Positions 8,473-16,899 of a stretch of 41,050 nt of DNA are shown here, one piece after another. How positions within the stretch are numbered: the stretch's first letter is position 1; each line of letters starts with the position of its first letter. The notes beneath the pieces were generated by a model. It did not search any database and was not told the DNA's origin. It was given only the letters and a program-made list of their open reading frames with translations. Made by a program: the position numbers and the translations under genes. The stretch spans positions 1-41,050 of the forward strand of contig NZ_CYIG01000036.1 in assembly GCF_001298675.1 (NCBI RefSeq). The letters run 5' to 3'. Origin of the DNA: Paenacidovorax caeni (GTDB lineage: Bacteria > Pseudomonadota > Gammaproteobacteria > Burkholderiales > Burkholderiaceae_C).

Positions 8473-9354
8473 TCAGCCCTGTTGCTGCGCGTGTTGCAGC
8501 GCCGCGATGCGCTGTTCGATCGGTGGGTGGGTGGAGAACAGCTGGCCAATGCCACCGGCGATGCCCATGGCGGCCATGCTCTTGGGCAGCTCGCCTGCGT
8601 GCACCCCGCCCAGGCGAGCCAGGGCGTTGATCATGGGCTGGCGGCGCCCCATGAGCTGGGCGGCACCGGCGTCGGCGCGGAACTCGCGCTGGCGCGAGAA
8701 CCAGGCCACGATGATGGCCGCCAGGAAGCCCAGCACGATGTCGAGCACGATGGTGGTGACCATGTAGCCGATGCCAGGGCCCGAGCTGTTCTCGTCGTTC
8801 TTGCGCAGGAAGCTGTCGACGGCGTAGCCGATGACGCGCGACAGGAACACCACGAAGGTGTTCATCACGCCCTGGATCAGCGTCATGGTGACCATGTCGC
8901 CGTTGGCGATGTGCGCGACCTCATGGCCGATCACGGCCTCGACCTCCTCGCGCGTCATGTTCTCCAGCAGGCCGGTGGAGACGGCGACCAGCGCCGAGTT
9001 CTTGAAGGCGCCGGTGGCGAAGGCGTTGGGCTCGCCCTGGAAGATGCCGACCTCGGGCATGCCGATGCCGGCCTTCTGGGCGAAGCCGCGCACGGTCTCG
9101 ACGATCCAGCGCTCGTCGGGCGAGCCCGAGCCGTCGATGATTTGCACGCCCGCGCTCCACTTGGCCATGGGCTTGCTGATGAGCAGCGAGATGATGGCGC
9201 CGCCAAAGCCCATCACCAGGGCAAAGCCGAGCAACGCGCCCAGGTTCAGGCCGTTGGCTGTGAGATAGCGGTTCACGCCCAGCAGGTTGGCGACGATACC
9301 CAGCACCACGACCACGGCGAGGTTGGTGAGTATGAAAAGAGCAATACGTTTCAT
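8473..9354 (-). CDS. htpX: HtpX, membrane zinc metalloprotease
   Basis: The 293-residue M48 protease degrades misfolded membrane proteins from the cytoplasmic face of the inner membrane. The sequence shows two N-terminal membrane segments ([20 protein letters not shown] and a second near 30-55), the zinc site HEVAH (144-148), further hydrophobic segments and the downstream zinc-ligand glutamate in [12 protein letters not shown]. Length and layout match E. coli HtpX. A GGAG sits upstream of the ATG. A sigma-32-like promoter lies upstream and a strong terminator downstream, so it is probably a one-gene heat-shock unit. Confidence 0.95.
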   Translation of the reverse strand: MKRIALFILTNLAVVVVLGIVANLLGVNRYLTANGLNLGALLGFALVMGFGGAIISLLISKPMAKWSAGVQIIDGSGSPDERWIVETVRGFAQKAGIGMPEVGIFQGEPNAFATGAFKNSALVAVSTGLLENMTREEVEAVIGHEVAHIANGDMVTMTLIQGVMNTFVVFLSRVIGYAVDSFLRKNDENSSGPGIGYMVTTIVLDIVLGFLAAIIVAWFSRQREFRADAGAAQLMGRRQPMINALARLGGVHAGELPKSMAAMGIAGGIGQLFSTHPPIEQRIAALQHAQQQG

Positions 9355-9415
9355 CGAAGGGACTCCACAAGGGAATGCAAAAGAGCCGCCGCCTGGGCAG
9401 CGGGCACCGGATGGA

Positions 9416-9446
9416 TCAAATGGGGGCGAGAGCGCCGCGCTTCAAG
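9416..9446 (-). promoter_or_regulatory. Sigma-32 (heat-shock) type promoter of htpX
   Basis: On the minus strand CTTGAA (9446-9441), a 15-base spacer and CCCCATTTGA (9425-9416) match the heat-shock consensus CTTGAAA/CCCCATNTA well. The expected start site leaves a leader of about 55 bases before the htpX ATG. htpX is known to be heat-shock controlled in E. coli, which supports the call. The -35 box overlaps the end of the upstream DUF3025 gene. Confidence 0.65.
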
Positions 9447-10236
9447 CGTCGCGGCGGGCAGCGGGGACGGGGCCTGTTGTGTGGTTCTTGGGGTTCGGCC
9501 GGGCGCTGCGGAAAACGAGAGAGTCATCATAGAAGGAAAAGTTCTCGTTCTCCGGCCACCAGCCGGGTATACCCAGTACCGGCAGGGGGGTGAAGGGCTT
9601 GGCCGCGAGGTGCGCGGCGTCCAGGTCGGCGGCCAGCCAGGTGTCCAGGTTTGCTACCGAATCAGGAGCTGCTTGCGCTTGGTATACATGGGCTGTAAGC
9701 GGTTTTCGTGGGTGGACCAATTGCTCCAGCAGGGCGTGGCCGAACACCACCAGCCGCGCCTCGTGCCACAGCGGACGCAGCTCCACGAACAGCCGGCGCC
9801 ATTGGCGCGTGCGCAGCGCTTGCCACAGCGCCTCGGGCGCCAGCAGCATGGCCCCGTTTTCATCGAGCAGCGTGGCCGCATCGCGCAGCGGCCCGCGCGT
9901 GGCGCCTACGCCCTGCGCCGCGATGGCCTGGGCGTGCAGCGCGTTCAGACGTTGCTTGGCCTGCGGAAAGCGCAGCCACACGAGGGCGTTGAAAAAGTCG
10001 TGCAGGTTGTCGCGTGTGGGCACCTGGCCGGTGGCGTGGATGAACTGCTCGTAGGCCATGCCGGGTGGCAGGGCGCTTTGCGGCACAAAGCGCACAGGCA
10101 GCGCGCCGGGCGCGGCGTGCGCGTTGAGCACGTCGGCAAGGGGTTCGCCCGCCGCGGCGCGCTGGGCGGCCGGGTGGCCCAGCCCGGCGAACGGCGCGAG
10201 CCAGGGGGCGCGCCAGTCGATGGCGTCCAGGCTCAT
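9442..10236 (-). CDS. DUF3025-family protein
   Basis: The 264-residue protein starts MSLDAIDWRAPWLAPF and contains PPGMAYEQFIHATGQVPTR, NLHDFFNALVWLRFP and LYTKR-free but otherwise family-typical blocks through GIPGWWPENE near the C-terminus. I recognise these as DUF3025, a family without known biochemistry. The ATG (10236-10234) overlaps the TGA of the upstream NYN gene as ATGA, so the two are translationally coupled. Nothing suggests a signal peptide, so it is probably cytoplasmic. The same frame stays open far upstream, but that part is a shadow of the NYN and pyrC genes. Confidence 0.78.
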   Translation of the reverse strand: MSLDAIDWRAPWLAPFAGLGHPAAQRAAAGEPLADVLNAHAAPGALPVRFVPQSALPPGMAYEQFIHATGQVPTRDNLHDFFNALVWLRFPQAKQRLNALHAQAIAAQGVGATRGPLRDAATLLDENGAMLLAPEALWQALRTRQWRRLFVELRPLWHEARLVVFGHALLEQLVHPRKPLTAHVYQAQAAPDSVANLDTWLAADLDAAHLAAKPFTPLPVLGIPGWWPENENFSFYDDSLVFRSARPNPKNHTTGPVPAARRDA

Positions 10237-11060
10237 GCGGGCGGCTGCGCCGGGGGGCGCGGCGCACGCTTGTCGCGCACGGCGACGCGTGAGGTGCCTT
10301 CGTCGCGGAACTCGAAGGCCTGCGTGGCCGCGAGCAGCTTGGACAGGGAGCTGTAGCCGTAGTTGCGTGGGTCGAAGGAGACCTTGTTGCCGATTTGCGT
10401 GCCCACGGCGCCCACATGCGCCCAGCCGGCTTCGTCCTGGCAGGCCTGCACGGCGTAGCGCAGCAGGCTCAGCAGGCGCGTGTCCTGGCGCAACTGCGCC
10501 GTGGGCACGCGCAGCCGCGGTGGGCTGGTGGGTGCGCCGGACACGGCCGCGTTTTCGGCGAGCTGCTCGGGTGTCCGGGGCGGGGCGGCTTTGGGTTCCA
10601 CATCGACCTCGTCCTCGCTGACCAGCGTCTCCAGGTAGAGAAAGCGCGAGCAGGCGTTCACGAAGGGCTTGGGCGTTTGCGCCGCGCCGAAGCCGTACAC
10701 GGCGGCGCCCTTGGAGCGCAGGTGCATGACGAGTGGCGTGAAGTCGGCATCGGACGAGACGATGCCGAACGCGTCGGGCCGGTCGCTGTAGAGCAGTTCC
10801 ATCGCGTCCACCGTCATTGCCATGTCGGTGGCGTTCTTGCGCTTGGAATAGTCGAACTGCTGCATGGGGCGGATGCCGAACTCCAGCAGCCGGTCCTGCC
10901 AGCCGCCCAGGCCGGATTTGGTCCAGTTGCCGTAGGCGCGGCGCACGTTGATCTCGCCCAGCGTGGAAAGCTCGGTGAGGATTTCGTCGATCTTGTCGGC
11001 GGGCGCGTTGTCGGCGTCGATCAGCAGGGCGATGCGCAACTGGCGTTCGGGCGCGGCCAT
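10233..11060 (-). CDS. NYN-domain nuclease-like protein with LOTUS/OST-HTH domain
   Basis: The 275-residue protein has an N-terminal NYN (PIN-like, DUF88/LabA) domain with acidic residues in the expected places: ALLIDADNAP (Asp15, Asp17), ATDMAMTVDAMELL and IVSSDADFTPLV. Proteins of this class are predicted metal-dependent RNases. After an acidic/proline linker (about 150-190), residues 195-260 resemble an OST-HTH/LOTUS RNA-binding domain (SLLRYAVQACQDEAGW; FDPRNYGYSSLSKLL). The combination points to RNA processing or decay, with the target unknown. It lies 17 bases after pyrC and overlaps the DUF3025 gene by four bases, so the three may form one operon. Confidence 0.85.
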   Translation of the reverse strand: MAAPERQLRIALLIDADNAPADKIDEILTELSTLGEINVRRAYGNWTKSGLGGWQDRLLEFGIRPMQQFDYSKRKNATDMAMTVDAMELLYSDRPDAFGIVSSDADFTPLVMHLRSKGAAVYGFGAAQTPKPFVNACSRFLYLETLVSEDEVDVEPKAAPPRTPEQLAENAAVSGAPTSPPRLRVPTAQLRQDTRLLSLLRYAVQACQDEAGWAHVGAVGTQIGNKVSFDPRNYGYSSLSKLLAATQAFEFRDEGTSRVAVRDKRAPRPPAQPPA

Positions 11061-11077
11061 GCGGGCTCCTTCGCGGC

Positions 11078-12121
11078 TCAGGCGACGAGGCGCCAGGGCA
11101 GTGCTTCGCCCGCGCGCAGGGGCTTGAGCTCGGCCTCGCCGAAGGCGAAGTGGTCCGGCGGCGTCCAGCTTTCGCGGCGCAGGGTGATGGTGCCCTGGTT
11201 GCGCGGCAGGCCGTAGAAGGCCGGGCCGTGGAAGCTGGCAAAGCCTTCCAGCTTGTCCAGCGCGCCCGCGTTGTCGAACGCCTCGGCGTACATCTCGATG
11301 GCTGCATGGGCCGTGTAGCAGCCGGCACAGCCGCTGGCGTGCTCCTTCAGGTGTGCCGGGTGGGGGGCGCTGTCGGTGCCGAGGAAGAACTTGTCGCTGC
11401 CGCTGGTGGCTGCTGCCACCAGCGCCTGGCGGTGCACCTCGCGCTTGAGCACGGGCAGGCAGTAGTAGTGCGGCCGGATGCCGCCGGTGAAGATGGCGTT
11501 GCGGTTGTACAGCAGGTGGTGCGCCGTGATGGTGGCGGCGGTGCAGGGGCCGGCCTCGGCCACGTACTGCGCGGCTTCGCGCGTGGTGATGTGCTCGAAG
11601 ACGATCTTGAGTTCCGGGAAGTCACGGCGCAGCGGGATGAGTTGCTGCTCGATGAACACCGCCTCGCGGTCGAACAGGTCGATGTCGCTGCTGGTGACTT
11701 CGCCATGCACCAGCAGCAGCATGCCGGCCTGCTGCATGGCTTCCAGCGTCTTGTGGATTTTGCGCAGGTCGGTCACGCCTGCATCGCTGTTGGTGGTGGC
11801 GCCGGCAGGGTAGAGCTTGCAGGCCACCACGCCGGCTTCCTTGGCGCGCGCGATCTCGTCGGGCGGCAGGTTGTCGGTGAGGTACAGCGTCATCAAGGGC
11901 TCGAACGCGATGCCCGTGGGCACGGCGGCGAGGATGCGCTGCTTGTAATCGAGCGCCTGCGCCGCCGTGGTCACGGGCGGGCGAAGGTTCGGCATGATGA
12001 TGGCGCGGCCGAACTGTGCGGCGGTGTGCGGCACCACGGTGGCCAGGGGCGCACCGTCGCGCACGTGCAGGTGCCAGTCGTCGGGGCGGGTGATCGTGAG
12101 GGTGTCGATGGTGGCTGTCAT
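11078..12121 (-). CDS. pyrC: Dihydroorotase, homodimeric type
   Basis: The 347-residue enzyme closes N-carbamoyl-aspartate to dihydroorotate in pyrimidine synthesis. Visible metal and substrate residues are His17 and His19 in [10 protein letters not shown], the carboxylated Lys102 in [13 protein letters not shown], the histidines in LLVHGEV and FEHITTREA, and the catalytic aspartate in FLGTDSAPH. Length and motifs match E. coli-type (class II) PyrC. I chose the ATG at 12121. An in-frame ATG at 12139 would add MGQCAP, which the family lacks. It is separated from flgH by a composite palindromic element and starts a new unit. Confidence 0.95.
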   Translation of the reverse strand: MTATIDTLTITRPDDWHLHVRDGAPLATVVPHTAAQFGRAIIMPNLRPPVTTAAQALDYKQRILAAVPTGIAFEPLMTLYLTDNLPPDEIARAKEAGVVACKLYPAGATTNSDAGVTDLRKIHKTLEAMQQAGMLLLVHGEVTSSDIDLFDREAVFIEQQLIPLRRDFPELKIVFEHITTREAAQYVAEAGPCTAATITAHHLLYNRNAIFTGGIRPHYYCLPVLKREVHRQALVAAATSGSDKFFLGTDSAPHPAHLKEHASGCAGCYTAHAAIEMYAEAFDNAGALDKLEGFASFHGPAFYGLPRNQGTITLRRESWTPPDHFAFGEAELKPLRAGEALPWRLVA

Positions 12122-12156
12122 GGGGGCACATTGTCCCATTGGCCACGGTAGGTCAA

Positions 12157-12247
12157 TTTTTGATAGCGGCTAGCGCTTGCTATGTAAGGATTTCAGGTGC
12201 TTTTGTTGCTGAAATCCTTTTGGGGCAAGCGCTACCAGCTATCAAAG
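12157..12247. repeat. Composite palindromic repeat copy 3 (nested hairpins)
   Basis: The outer arms read TTTTTGATAGC-xxx-TAGCGCTTGC (12157-12180) and GCAAGCGCTA-xxx-GCTATCAAAG (12226-12247). Inside is a second perfect ten-base inverted repeat, AAGGATTTCA (12186-12195) and TGAAATCCTT (12210-12219). It lies between the flgH stop and the pyrC start and can fold as a long stem with an inner hairpin. It may terminate the flg transcript; the arms match the family seen at 184, 7743 and 19100. Confidence 0.8.
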
Positions 12248-12257
12248 AGGGAGCGCT

Positions 12258-12947
12258 TCAGAACGGCGTGACGCTGTTGAAGAAGCGCCCCAGCCAGCCC
12301 ATGGCCTGGGCCTCGGCCTGCTCGCCCAGGCCACGCGAGACCACGCGCACGTTGGCCACGTACTGCGAGTCGATCACATTGCCGGGAGCGATACGGCGCG
12401 GGTCGATGGTGCCGGAAAAGCGCAACACGTCCACGCTGCGGTTCACGCCGACCTGCTTCTCGCCCGCGATGACCAGGTGGCCGTTGGGCAGCACCTCGCT
12501 GACGATGGCGGTGATGTTGCTATTGAAGGTGTTGGTGCTTTGCGTTTTGCCGCCGCCCTCGAAGGCGTTGGAGTATTCCGCGCCGATGGCGGTCTTGTCG
12601 GCCAGGTTGCCGCCGAAGAAGGGCAGGGCGGTGATGCTGCCGCTGACCTTGGGGTTGCGGCTGACGTTGGAGGTCGAGTTCTGCGTGGCCGAGGTCTGCT
12701 CGCTGATGCGGATGGTGACCACGTCGCCCACCAGGCGCGCGCGCGGGTCTTCGAGCGCGGGGCGGTAGCGCGCGGCGTGGAACAGGCTGCCCGTGGGCGG
12801 GGCCGCCGTGTGCTGCTGCGGCATGGCGGACAGCGGTGGCGGTGCGGTGGGCAACACGTCCACGGGCGGCGGCGGGTTCATGCTGGCGCAGCCGGTGGCG
12901 AGGGCCACCACGGCGCAGGGCAGGGCAAGGCGCAAGGCGATGGTCAT
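12258..12947 (-). CDS. flgH: Flagellar L-ring protein FlgH
   Basis: The 229-residue outer-membrane lipoprotein forms the L-ring around the flagellar rod. It has a signal peptide ending in the lipobox LATGC (Cys20), a proline-rich linker, then GSLFHAARYRPALEDPRARLVGD-type and VVTIRISEQTSA blocks, NTFNSNITAIV and a C-terminal GEKQVGVN followed by LRFSGTIDPRRI, all characteristic of FlgH. The ATG at 12947 follows the flgG stop by eight bases. It is the last flg gene of this operon here: flgI, which usually follows, is replaced by a palindromic repeat and pyrC. Confidence 0.95.
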   Translation of the reverse strand: MTIALRLALPCAVVALATGCASMNPPPPVDVLPTAPPPLSAMPQQHTAAPPTGSLFHAARYRPALEDPRARLVGDVVTIRISEQTSATQNSTSNVSRNPKVSGSITALPFFGGNLADKTAIGAEYSNAFEGGGKTQSTNTFNSNITAIVSEVLPNGHLVIAGEKQVGVNRSVDVLRFSGTIDPRRIAPGNVIDSQYVANVRVVSRGLGEQAEAQAMGWLGRFFNSVTPF

Positions 12948-12955
12948 GGCGAACC

Positions 12956-13738
12956 TCACAGCTGGGAGAGCTTGGCCAGCATCTGGTCGCTGGTCGAAAT
13001 GGCCTTGGAGTTCATCTCGTAGGCGCGCTGGGTCTGGATCATGCTGACCAGCTCTTCCACCACGTTGACGTTCGATGCCTCCAGGAAGCCCTGCTTGATG
13101 TAGCCCAGGCCGTTGGTGCCCGGTGTACCCTGCTGCGGTTGGCCGGAGGCAGCCGACTCTTTGTACATGTTCTGCCCCACGGGCTCCAGCCCGGCGGGGT
13201 TGATGAAGGTGGACATGGCCAGGTTGCCCACCTGCTGCGGCTGCGCGTTGCCAGGGATGGTGGCGGACACCACGCCGTCCGCACTGATGCTGACTTTGGT
13301 GGCGTTGGCCGGAATGGTGATGCCGTTGGCCACCGGCAGGCCGCTGGAGGTGACCAGGCGCCCCTGCGCATCGACCTGGAACGAGCCGTCGCGCGTGTAG
13401 CCGATGGTGCCGTCGGGCAGGTTGACTTCGAAGAAGCCGTTGCCGTTGATGGCCACGTCCAGGCTGTTGTTCGACTGCTGCAGGCTGCCTTGGGTGAAGG
13501 TGCGGCTGGTGGCCACCGTGCGCACGCCCAGGCCCAGGTGCAGGCCGGTGGGCAGCTGGTTTTGCTCGGTGGTCTGCGAGCCGACCTGGCGCAGGTTTTG
13601 GTAAATCAGGTCTTCGAACACGGCGTTGTTGCGCTTGAAGCCGTTGGTCGAGACGTTGGCGAGGTTGTGCGAGATCACGTCCAGCTGGGTTTGCTGGGCG
13701 GTCATGCCGGTCTTGGCGATCCACAGGGAATTGATCAT
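12956..13738 (-). CDS. flgG: Distal rod protein FlgG
   Basis: The 260-residue axial protein has the typical N-terminal rod motif ([20 protein letters not shown], then [13 protein letters not shown]) and the C-terminal [18 protein letters not shown] with the final [11 protein letters not shown]. These helical ends stack to form the distal rod, and the central beta domain shows the flg hook-basal-body repeats ([13 protein letters not shown]). Length equals E. coli FlgG. It is exported by the flagellar type III system and so has no cleavable signal. It sits between flgF (20-base gap) and flgH. Confidence 0.97.
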   Translation of the reverse strand: MINSLWIAKTGMTAQQTQLDVISHNLANVSTNGFKRNNAVFEDLIYQNLRQVGSQTTEQNQLPTGLHLGLGVRTVATSRTFTQGSLQQSNNSLDVAINGNGFFEVNLPDGTIGYTRDGSFQVDAQGRLVTSSGLPVANGITIPANATKVSISADGVVSATIPGNAQPQQVGNLAMSTFINPAGLEPVGQNMYKESAASGQPQQGTPGTNGLGYIKQGFLEASNVNVVEELVSMIQTQRAYEMNSKAISTSDQMLAKLSQL

Positions 13739-13758
13739 GGGGTTCTCCTACGGCCGCG

Positions 13759-14499
13759 TTAGCCGTTGATGCTGAGCAGCTGGGCGGCGCTCTTGTCGCT
13801 GGTTTCGGCGGTCTGCAGCAGGCGCATTTGCTGCTCGAACTGGCGCGCGGCGGCGATCATGCCGACCATGGACTCGACGGCGTTGACGTTCGAGCCCTCC
13901 AGCGCGCCGGACAGCAGCGTGGCGTTCGGGTCCTGCGCCAGCGGGTTGCCCGAGGCGGCGCGGAACAGTCCGTCGTCGCCGCGCTGCAGCGGGTCGTCCA
14001 CGCCGGGCGTGGCCAGCTTGATGCGGCCCACGGGCGCCGGGGGCTGCCCCGGCGTCTGGGCGGTGATGGTGCCATCGGCGCCGAGCGTGATCTCGGCGCC
14101 CGGCGGCACGTCGATGGGCGCGCCGCCGTCAGACAACACGGGCAGCCCGGTGCTGGTCACCAGCTGGCCCGCCTGTGTCACCTGGAACGAGCCGGCGCGC
14201 GTATAGGCCTCGGTGCCATCCAGACCCTGCACGGCGAACCATGCGTTGCCCGTGGCCATGGCATCCAGGTTGCGGCCGGTGCGCTGCACGGGGCCAGGGG
14301 TCTGCACATGGCCCGACGTGGCCTCGAGCGCGAACACCCGCGTGGTGGCGCCGTCGCCTTGCATGGGCACGGAGCGGAAGGTCGACATCTCGGCGCGGAA
14401 GCCGTTGGTCGAGACGTTGGCCAGGTTGTTGGACAGCACCGCCTGCCGGTGTGCGGCGGCGCTGGCGCCGGTCATGGAGGTGTAGATGATGCGGTCCAT
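13759..14499 (-). CDS. flgF: Proximal rod protein FlgF
   Basis: The 246-residue rod protein begins MDRIIYTSMTGASAAAHRQA followed by [17 protein letters not shown], the FlgF-type N-terminus. It ends with the conserved NVNAVESMVGMIAAARQFE block and LLQTAETSDKSAAQLL. The central domain contains GNAWFAVQGLDGTEAYTRAG. It belongs to the axial protein family with FlgG and FlgE but is recognised by its N-terminus and shorter length. It is the fifth gene of the flgB-H operon, with gaps of 20-25 bases on either side. Confidence 0.96.
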   Translation of the reverse strand: MDRIIYTSMTGASAAAHRQAVLSNNLANVSTNGFRAEMSTFRSVPMQGDGATTRVFALEATSGHVQTPGPVQRTGRNLDAMATGNAWFAVQGLDGTEAYTRAGSFQVTQAGQLVTSTGLPVLSDGGAPIDVPPGAEITLGADGTITAQTPGQPPAPVGRIKLATPGVDDPLQRGDDGLFRAASGNPLAQDPNATLLSGALEGSNVNAVESMVGMIAAARQFEQQMRLLQTAETSDKSAAQLLSING

Positions 14500-14524
14500 G
14501 GCGTGGCCTCGGATTCAGTGCGCG

Positions 14525-15772
14525 TTAGCGCAGGTTCACCAGGGTGGACATGATCTGGTCCTGGGTCTTGATGGTTTGCGCGTTGGCCTGGTAGGCGCGC
14601 TGCGCGGTCATCATGTTCACCAGCTCGGCCGTCAGGTCCACGTTCGAGTCTTCCAGGGCGCCGGAGCGCAGCGCGCCGAAGGCGCCGTTGGTGGGCTGGC
14701 CGACGGTGGGCTGGCCCGATTCGTAGGTTTCCACCCAGAGGTTGTTGCCGATGTCCGACAGTCCCTGCGTGTTGCGGAAAGTGGCCAGCGACACCACACC
14801 CTCGGGGCGCGTCACGCCGTTGGAGTAGCGCGTCAGGATGGTGCCGTCGGTACCGATGTTGATGCCGGTGAGCTGGCCAGCGGTGTAGCCGTCCTGCGTG
14901 GACTCGGAAACGGCCCACTTGGTGCCGTACTGGGTTGAGTCGCTGAAGTCGAAGACCACCGGGAAGGTGGGGCCGGGCGTCGGGCTGTTGGGGTTGGCCG
15001 GCGCCGTGGCGATGTTCAGCGTCAGGGTCGAGCCGCTGGTGATCTTGCCGTTGCCGTCGAAGGTGATGGTGCCGACCGGCGTGGCCACCACGGGCGGCGT
15101 CGCGTTCGGGTCGTCCAACTGGTTGTACACGTTCCACTCGTTGGGGTTGGCCGTTTTCTCGAAGTACAGGCTCACGGTGTTGGGCACGCCCTGGCTGTCG
15201 TAGACGGTGATCGAGGTGCCGTAGGTGGCGCGCGGCGTGGGCGGCGTGGCAGTGGCGGCCTCGACGGCGCGCGCGTCCAGGTTGAACGTGACCTTGGCGT
15301 TCGCGGTCTGCTTGGCCGGGATCGGCGCGCCGGTGGGGAACACCAGCGGGCGCGGCGAGCCGGCCGTGGGCTTGCCGGTGGCCGGGTCGACAGGGTAGCC
15401 CATCACCTTGCCGCCGGCGTTGGTGATGACGTTGCCGTCCTTGTCGAGCTTGAAGTTGCCAGCGCGCGTGTAGGCCATGGTGCCGTCGTTTTGCTGGATC
15501 TGGAAAAAGCCGTTGCCGTTAATGGCCACGTCCAGGTTGTTGCCCGTCACCGAGATGCTGCCCTGTGTGAACTGCTGGGCGATGGCGCCCACGCTCACGC
15601 CGATGCCGCCGTTGGTGCCGTTGGCCGAGCCAATGGCCGAGGCCACCATTTCGTCGAATTCGGTGCGCGACGCCTTGAAGCCCACGGTGCCGGAGTTGGC
15701 AATGTTGTGGCCGATCACGTCCAGGTTCTTGCTGGCGGCGTTCAGGCCCGAGAGACCTTGTTGAAAACCCAT
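14525..15772 (-). CDS. flgE: Flagellar hook protein FlgE
   Basis: The 415-residue hook subunit starts MGFQQGLSGLNAASKNLDVI then GHNIANSGTVGFKASR, and ends VDLTAELVNMMTAQRAYQAN followed by KTQDQIMSTLVNLR, both diagnostic of FlgE. The middle (about 150-330) contains the hook surface domains and a proline/threonine-rich stretch. The length is close to E. coli FlgE (about 400). The gene follows flgD, the hook cap, by 31 bases, in the expected assembly order. Confidence 0.97.
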   Translation of the reverse strand: MGFQQGLSGLNAASKNLDVIGHNIANSGTVGFKASRTEFDEMVASAIGSANGTNGGIGVSVGAIAQQFTQGSISVTGNNLDVAINGNGFFQIQQNDGTMAYTRAGNFKLDKDGNVITNAGGKVMGYPVDPATGKPTAGSPRPLVFPTGAPIPAKQTANAKVTFNLDARAVEAATATPPTPRATYGTSITVYDSQGVPNTVSLYFEKTANPNEWNVYNQLDDPNATPPVVATPVGTITFDGNGKITSGSTLTLNIATAPANPNSPTPGPTFPVVFDFSDSTQYGTKWAVSESTQDGYTAGQLTGINIGTDGTILTRYSNGVTRPEGVVSLATFRNTQGLSDIGNNLWVETYESGQPTVGQPTNGAFGALRSGALEDSNVDLTAELVNMMTAQRAYQANAQTIKTQDQIMSTLVNLR

Positions 15773-15803
15773 GGTTAACTCCTTGAAAGAGGGTGCGCCG
15801 CGC

Positions 15804-16472
15804 TCAGACGATGTTGCGGAACAGGCTGTAGGGGATGGTGTCGCCGTTTTCCAGCGTCAGCGTGAGTGCGCCGTTGTCCCATCCCGTGCCGACGACCTTG
15901 GACTGCATGAGCGTGGAGCTGTCCACCGCGCCGTCCTTGTTCGCGGCCACCACGCGAAAGCGCAGCGTGCTCGGGTCGCCGGCGGTGTATTTGCTGGTGT
16001 CCCAGGTGAAGTCGTGGCGGCCTTTTTCTTGCGCGCCCAAATCCACCGTATCCACCACCTGGCCGCTGGGACTGAGCACCTCGATCTTGGTCGAGGTGGC
16101 CGTGTTGCCCAGCACGAAATAGCCTTTGCCGCTGCCTTTTTCATCCACGGCCAGGCGGTCGCCCTCGGTCAGCACCGAGCGGCCGATCATCATCGTGCCC
16201 TGCAGCGTCTGCATGGCGGCAAATTGCTCGGTCATGCCCTGCATGCTCAGGTTCAGCTGCTGGATGCCCGTCACCGTGTTGATCTGCGCCATCTGCGAGG
16301 TCATCTGGGCGTTGTCCATTGGGTTCATCGGATCCTGGTTGTTGAGCTGCGCCACGAGCAGCTTCAGGAAGCGATCCTGCGCCGCGTTGGGATCCGTCGT
16401 TGAATTGCCCTTCGTGGAGGTGGTGGCAGCGCCCGCGTCGAGCGCGCTGGTGTCGATCGGTGTGATGAACAT
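15804..16472 (-). CDS. flgD: Hook-capping protein FlgD
   Basis: The 222-residue protein has the conserved N-terminal block QDRFLKLLVAQLNNQDPMNP followed by MDNAQMTSQMAQINTVTGI, which is specific to FlgD. A C-terminal part (LSPSGQVVDTVDLG; FTWDTSKYTAGDPSTLRFRV) matches the FlgD Ig-like and Tudor-like domains. It caps the growing hook and is later replaced. The stop is four bases before the flgE leader region, and its start follows the flgC stop by three bases. Confidence 0.96.
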   Translation of the reverse strand: MFITPIDTSALDAGAATTSTKGNSTTDPNAAQDRFLKLLVAQLNNQDPMNPMDNAQMTSQMAQINTVTGIQQLNLSMQGMTEQFAAMQTLQGTMMIGRSVLTEGDRLAVDEKGSGKGYFVLGNTATSTKIEVLSPSGQVVDTVDLGAQEKGRHDFTWDTSKYTAGDPSTLRFRVVAANKDGAVDSSTLMQSKVVGTGWDNGALTLTLENGDTIPYSLFRNIV

Positions 16473-16475
16473 GGC

Positions 16476-16880
16476 TTATTGCCCCATCTGCAGGGTTTTG
16501 AGCAGCAGCGTCTTGGCCGTGTTCATGACCTCGACGTTGTTCTGGTACGAGCGCGAGGCCGAGATCATGTTGACCATCTCCTCCACCGCGTTCACGTTGG
16601 AATGGTTGACGTAGCCCTCACCGTCGGCCGAGGGGTGGCTGGGGTCGAAGACACGCCGCCCCGGCACCTGGCTCTCCTCGATGCTGCGCACGCGCACGCC
16701 GGCGGCAGCGTCCGAGCCCATGGGCGTGGTCTGAAACAACACCTGGCGTGCCTTGTAGGCCTGGCCATCGGGGCCGGCCACGGCGTCCACGTTGGCCAGG
16801 TTGCTGGCCACCACGTTCAGGCGTTGCGACTGGGCGCTGATGGCGCTGCCGGAGACGTTGAAGATGGAAAACATCGACAT
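16476..16880 (-). CDS. flgC: Proximal rod protein FlgC
   Basis: The 134-residue protein starts MSMFSIFNVSGSAISAQSQR then LNVVASNLANVDAV, and ends VNAVEEMVNMISASRSYQNN with VMNTAKTLLLKTLQMGQ, the FlgC pattern. It forms part of the rod with FlgB, FlgF and FlgG. I use the ATG at 16880; a second ATG two codons later is possible. An upstream frame stays open but would overlap flgB. It follows flgB by 19 bases. Confidence 0.96.
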   Translation of the reverse strand: MSMFSIFNVSGSAISAQSQRLNVVASNLANVDAVAGPDGQAYKARQVLFQTTPMGSDAAAGVRVRSIEESQVPGRRVFDPSHPSADGEGYVNHSNVNAVEEMVNMISASRSYQNNVEVMNTAKTLLLKTLQMGQ

Positions 16881-16899
16881 GGCGAAGGCTCGCTTTCTC

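Noticed and set aside
8470-10356. 628-residue plus-strand frame
   Set aside because: Antisense to htpX and the DUF3025 gene, both of which have clear family motifs.
10237-11328. Long upstream extension of the DUF3025 frame
   Set aside because: This part overlaps the NYN and pyrC genes in another frame; the coupled ATG at 10236 is the natural start.
12948-13724. Upstream extension of the flgH frame
   Set aside because: It is a shadow of flgG; the signal peptide and lipobox begin at 12947.
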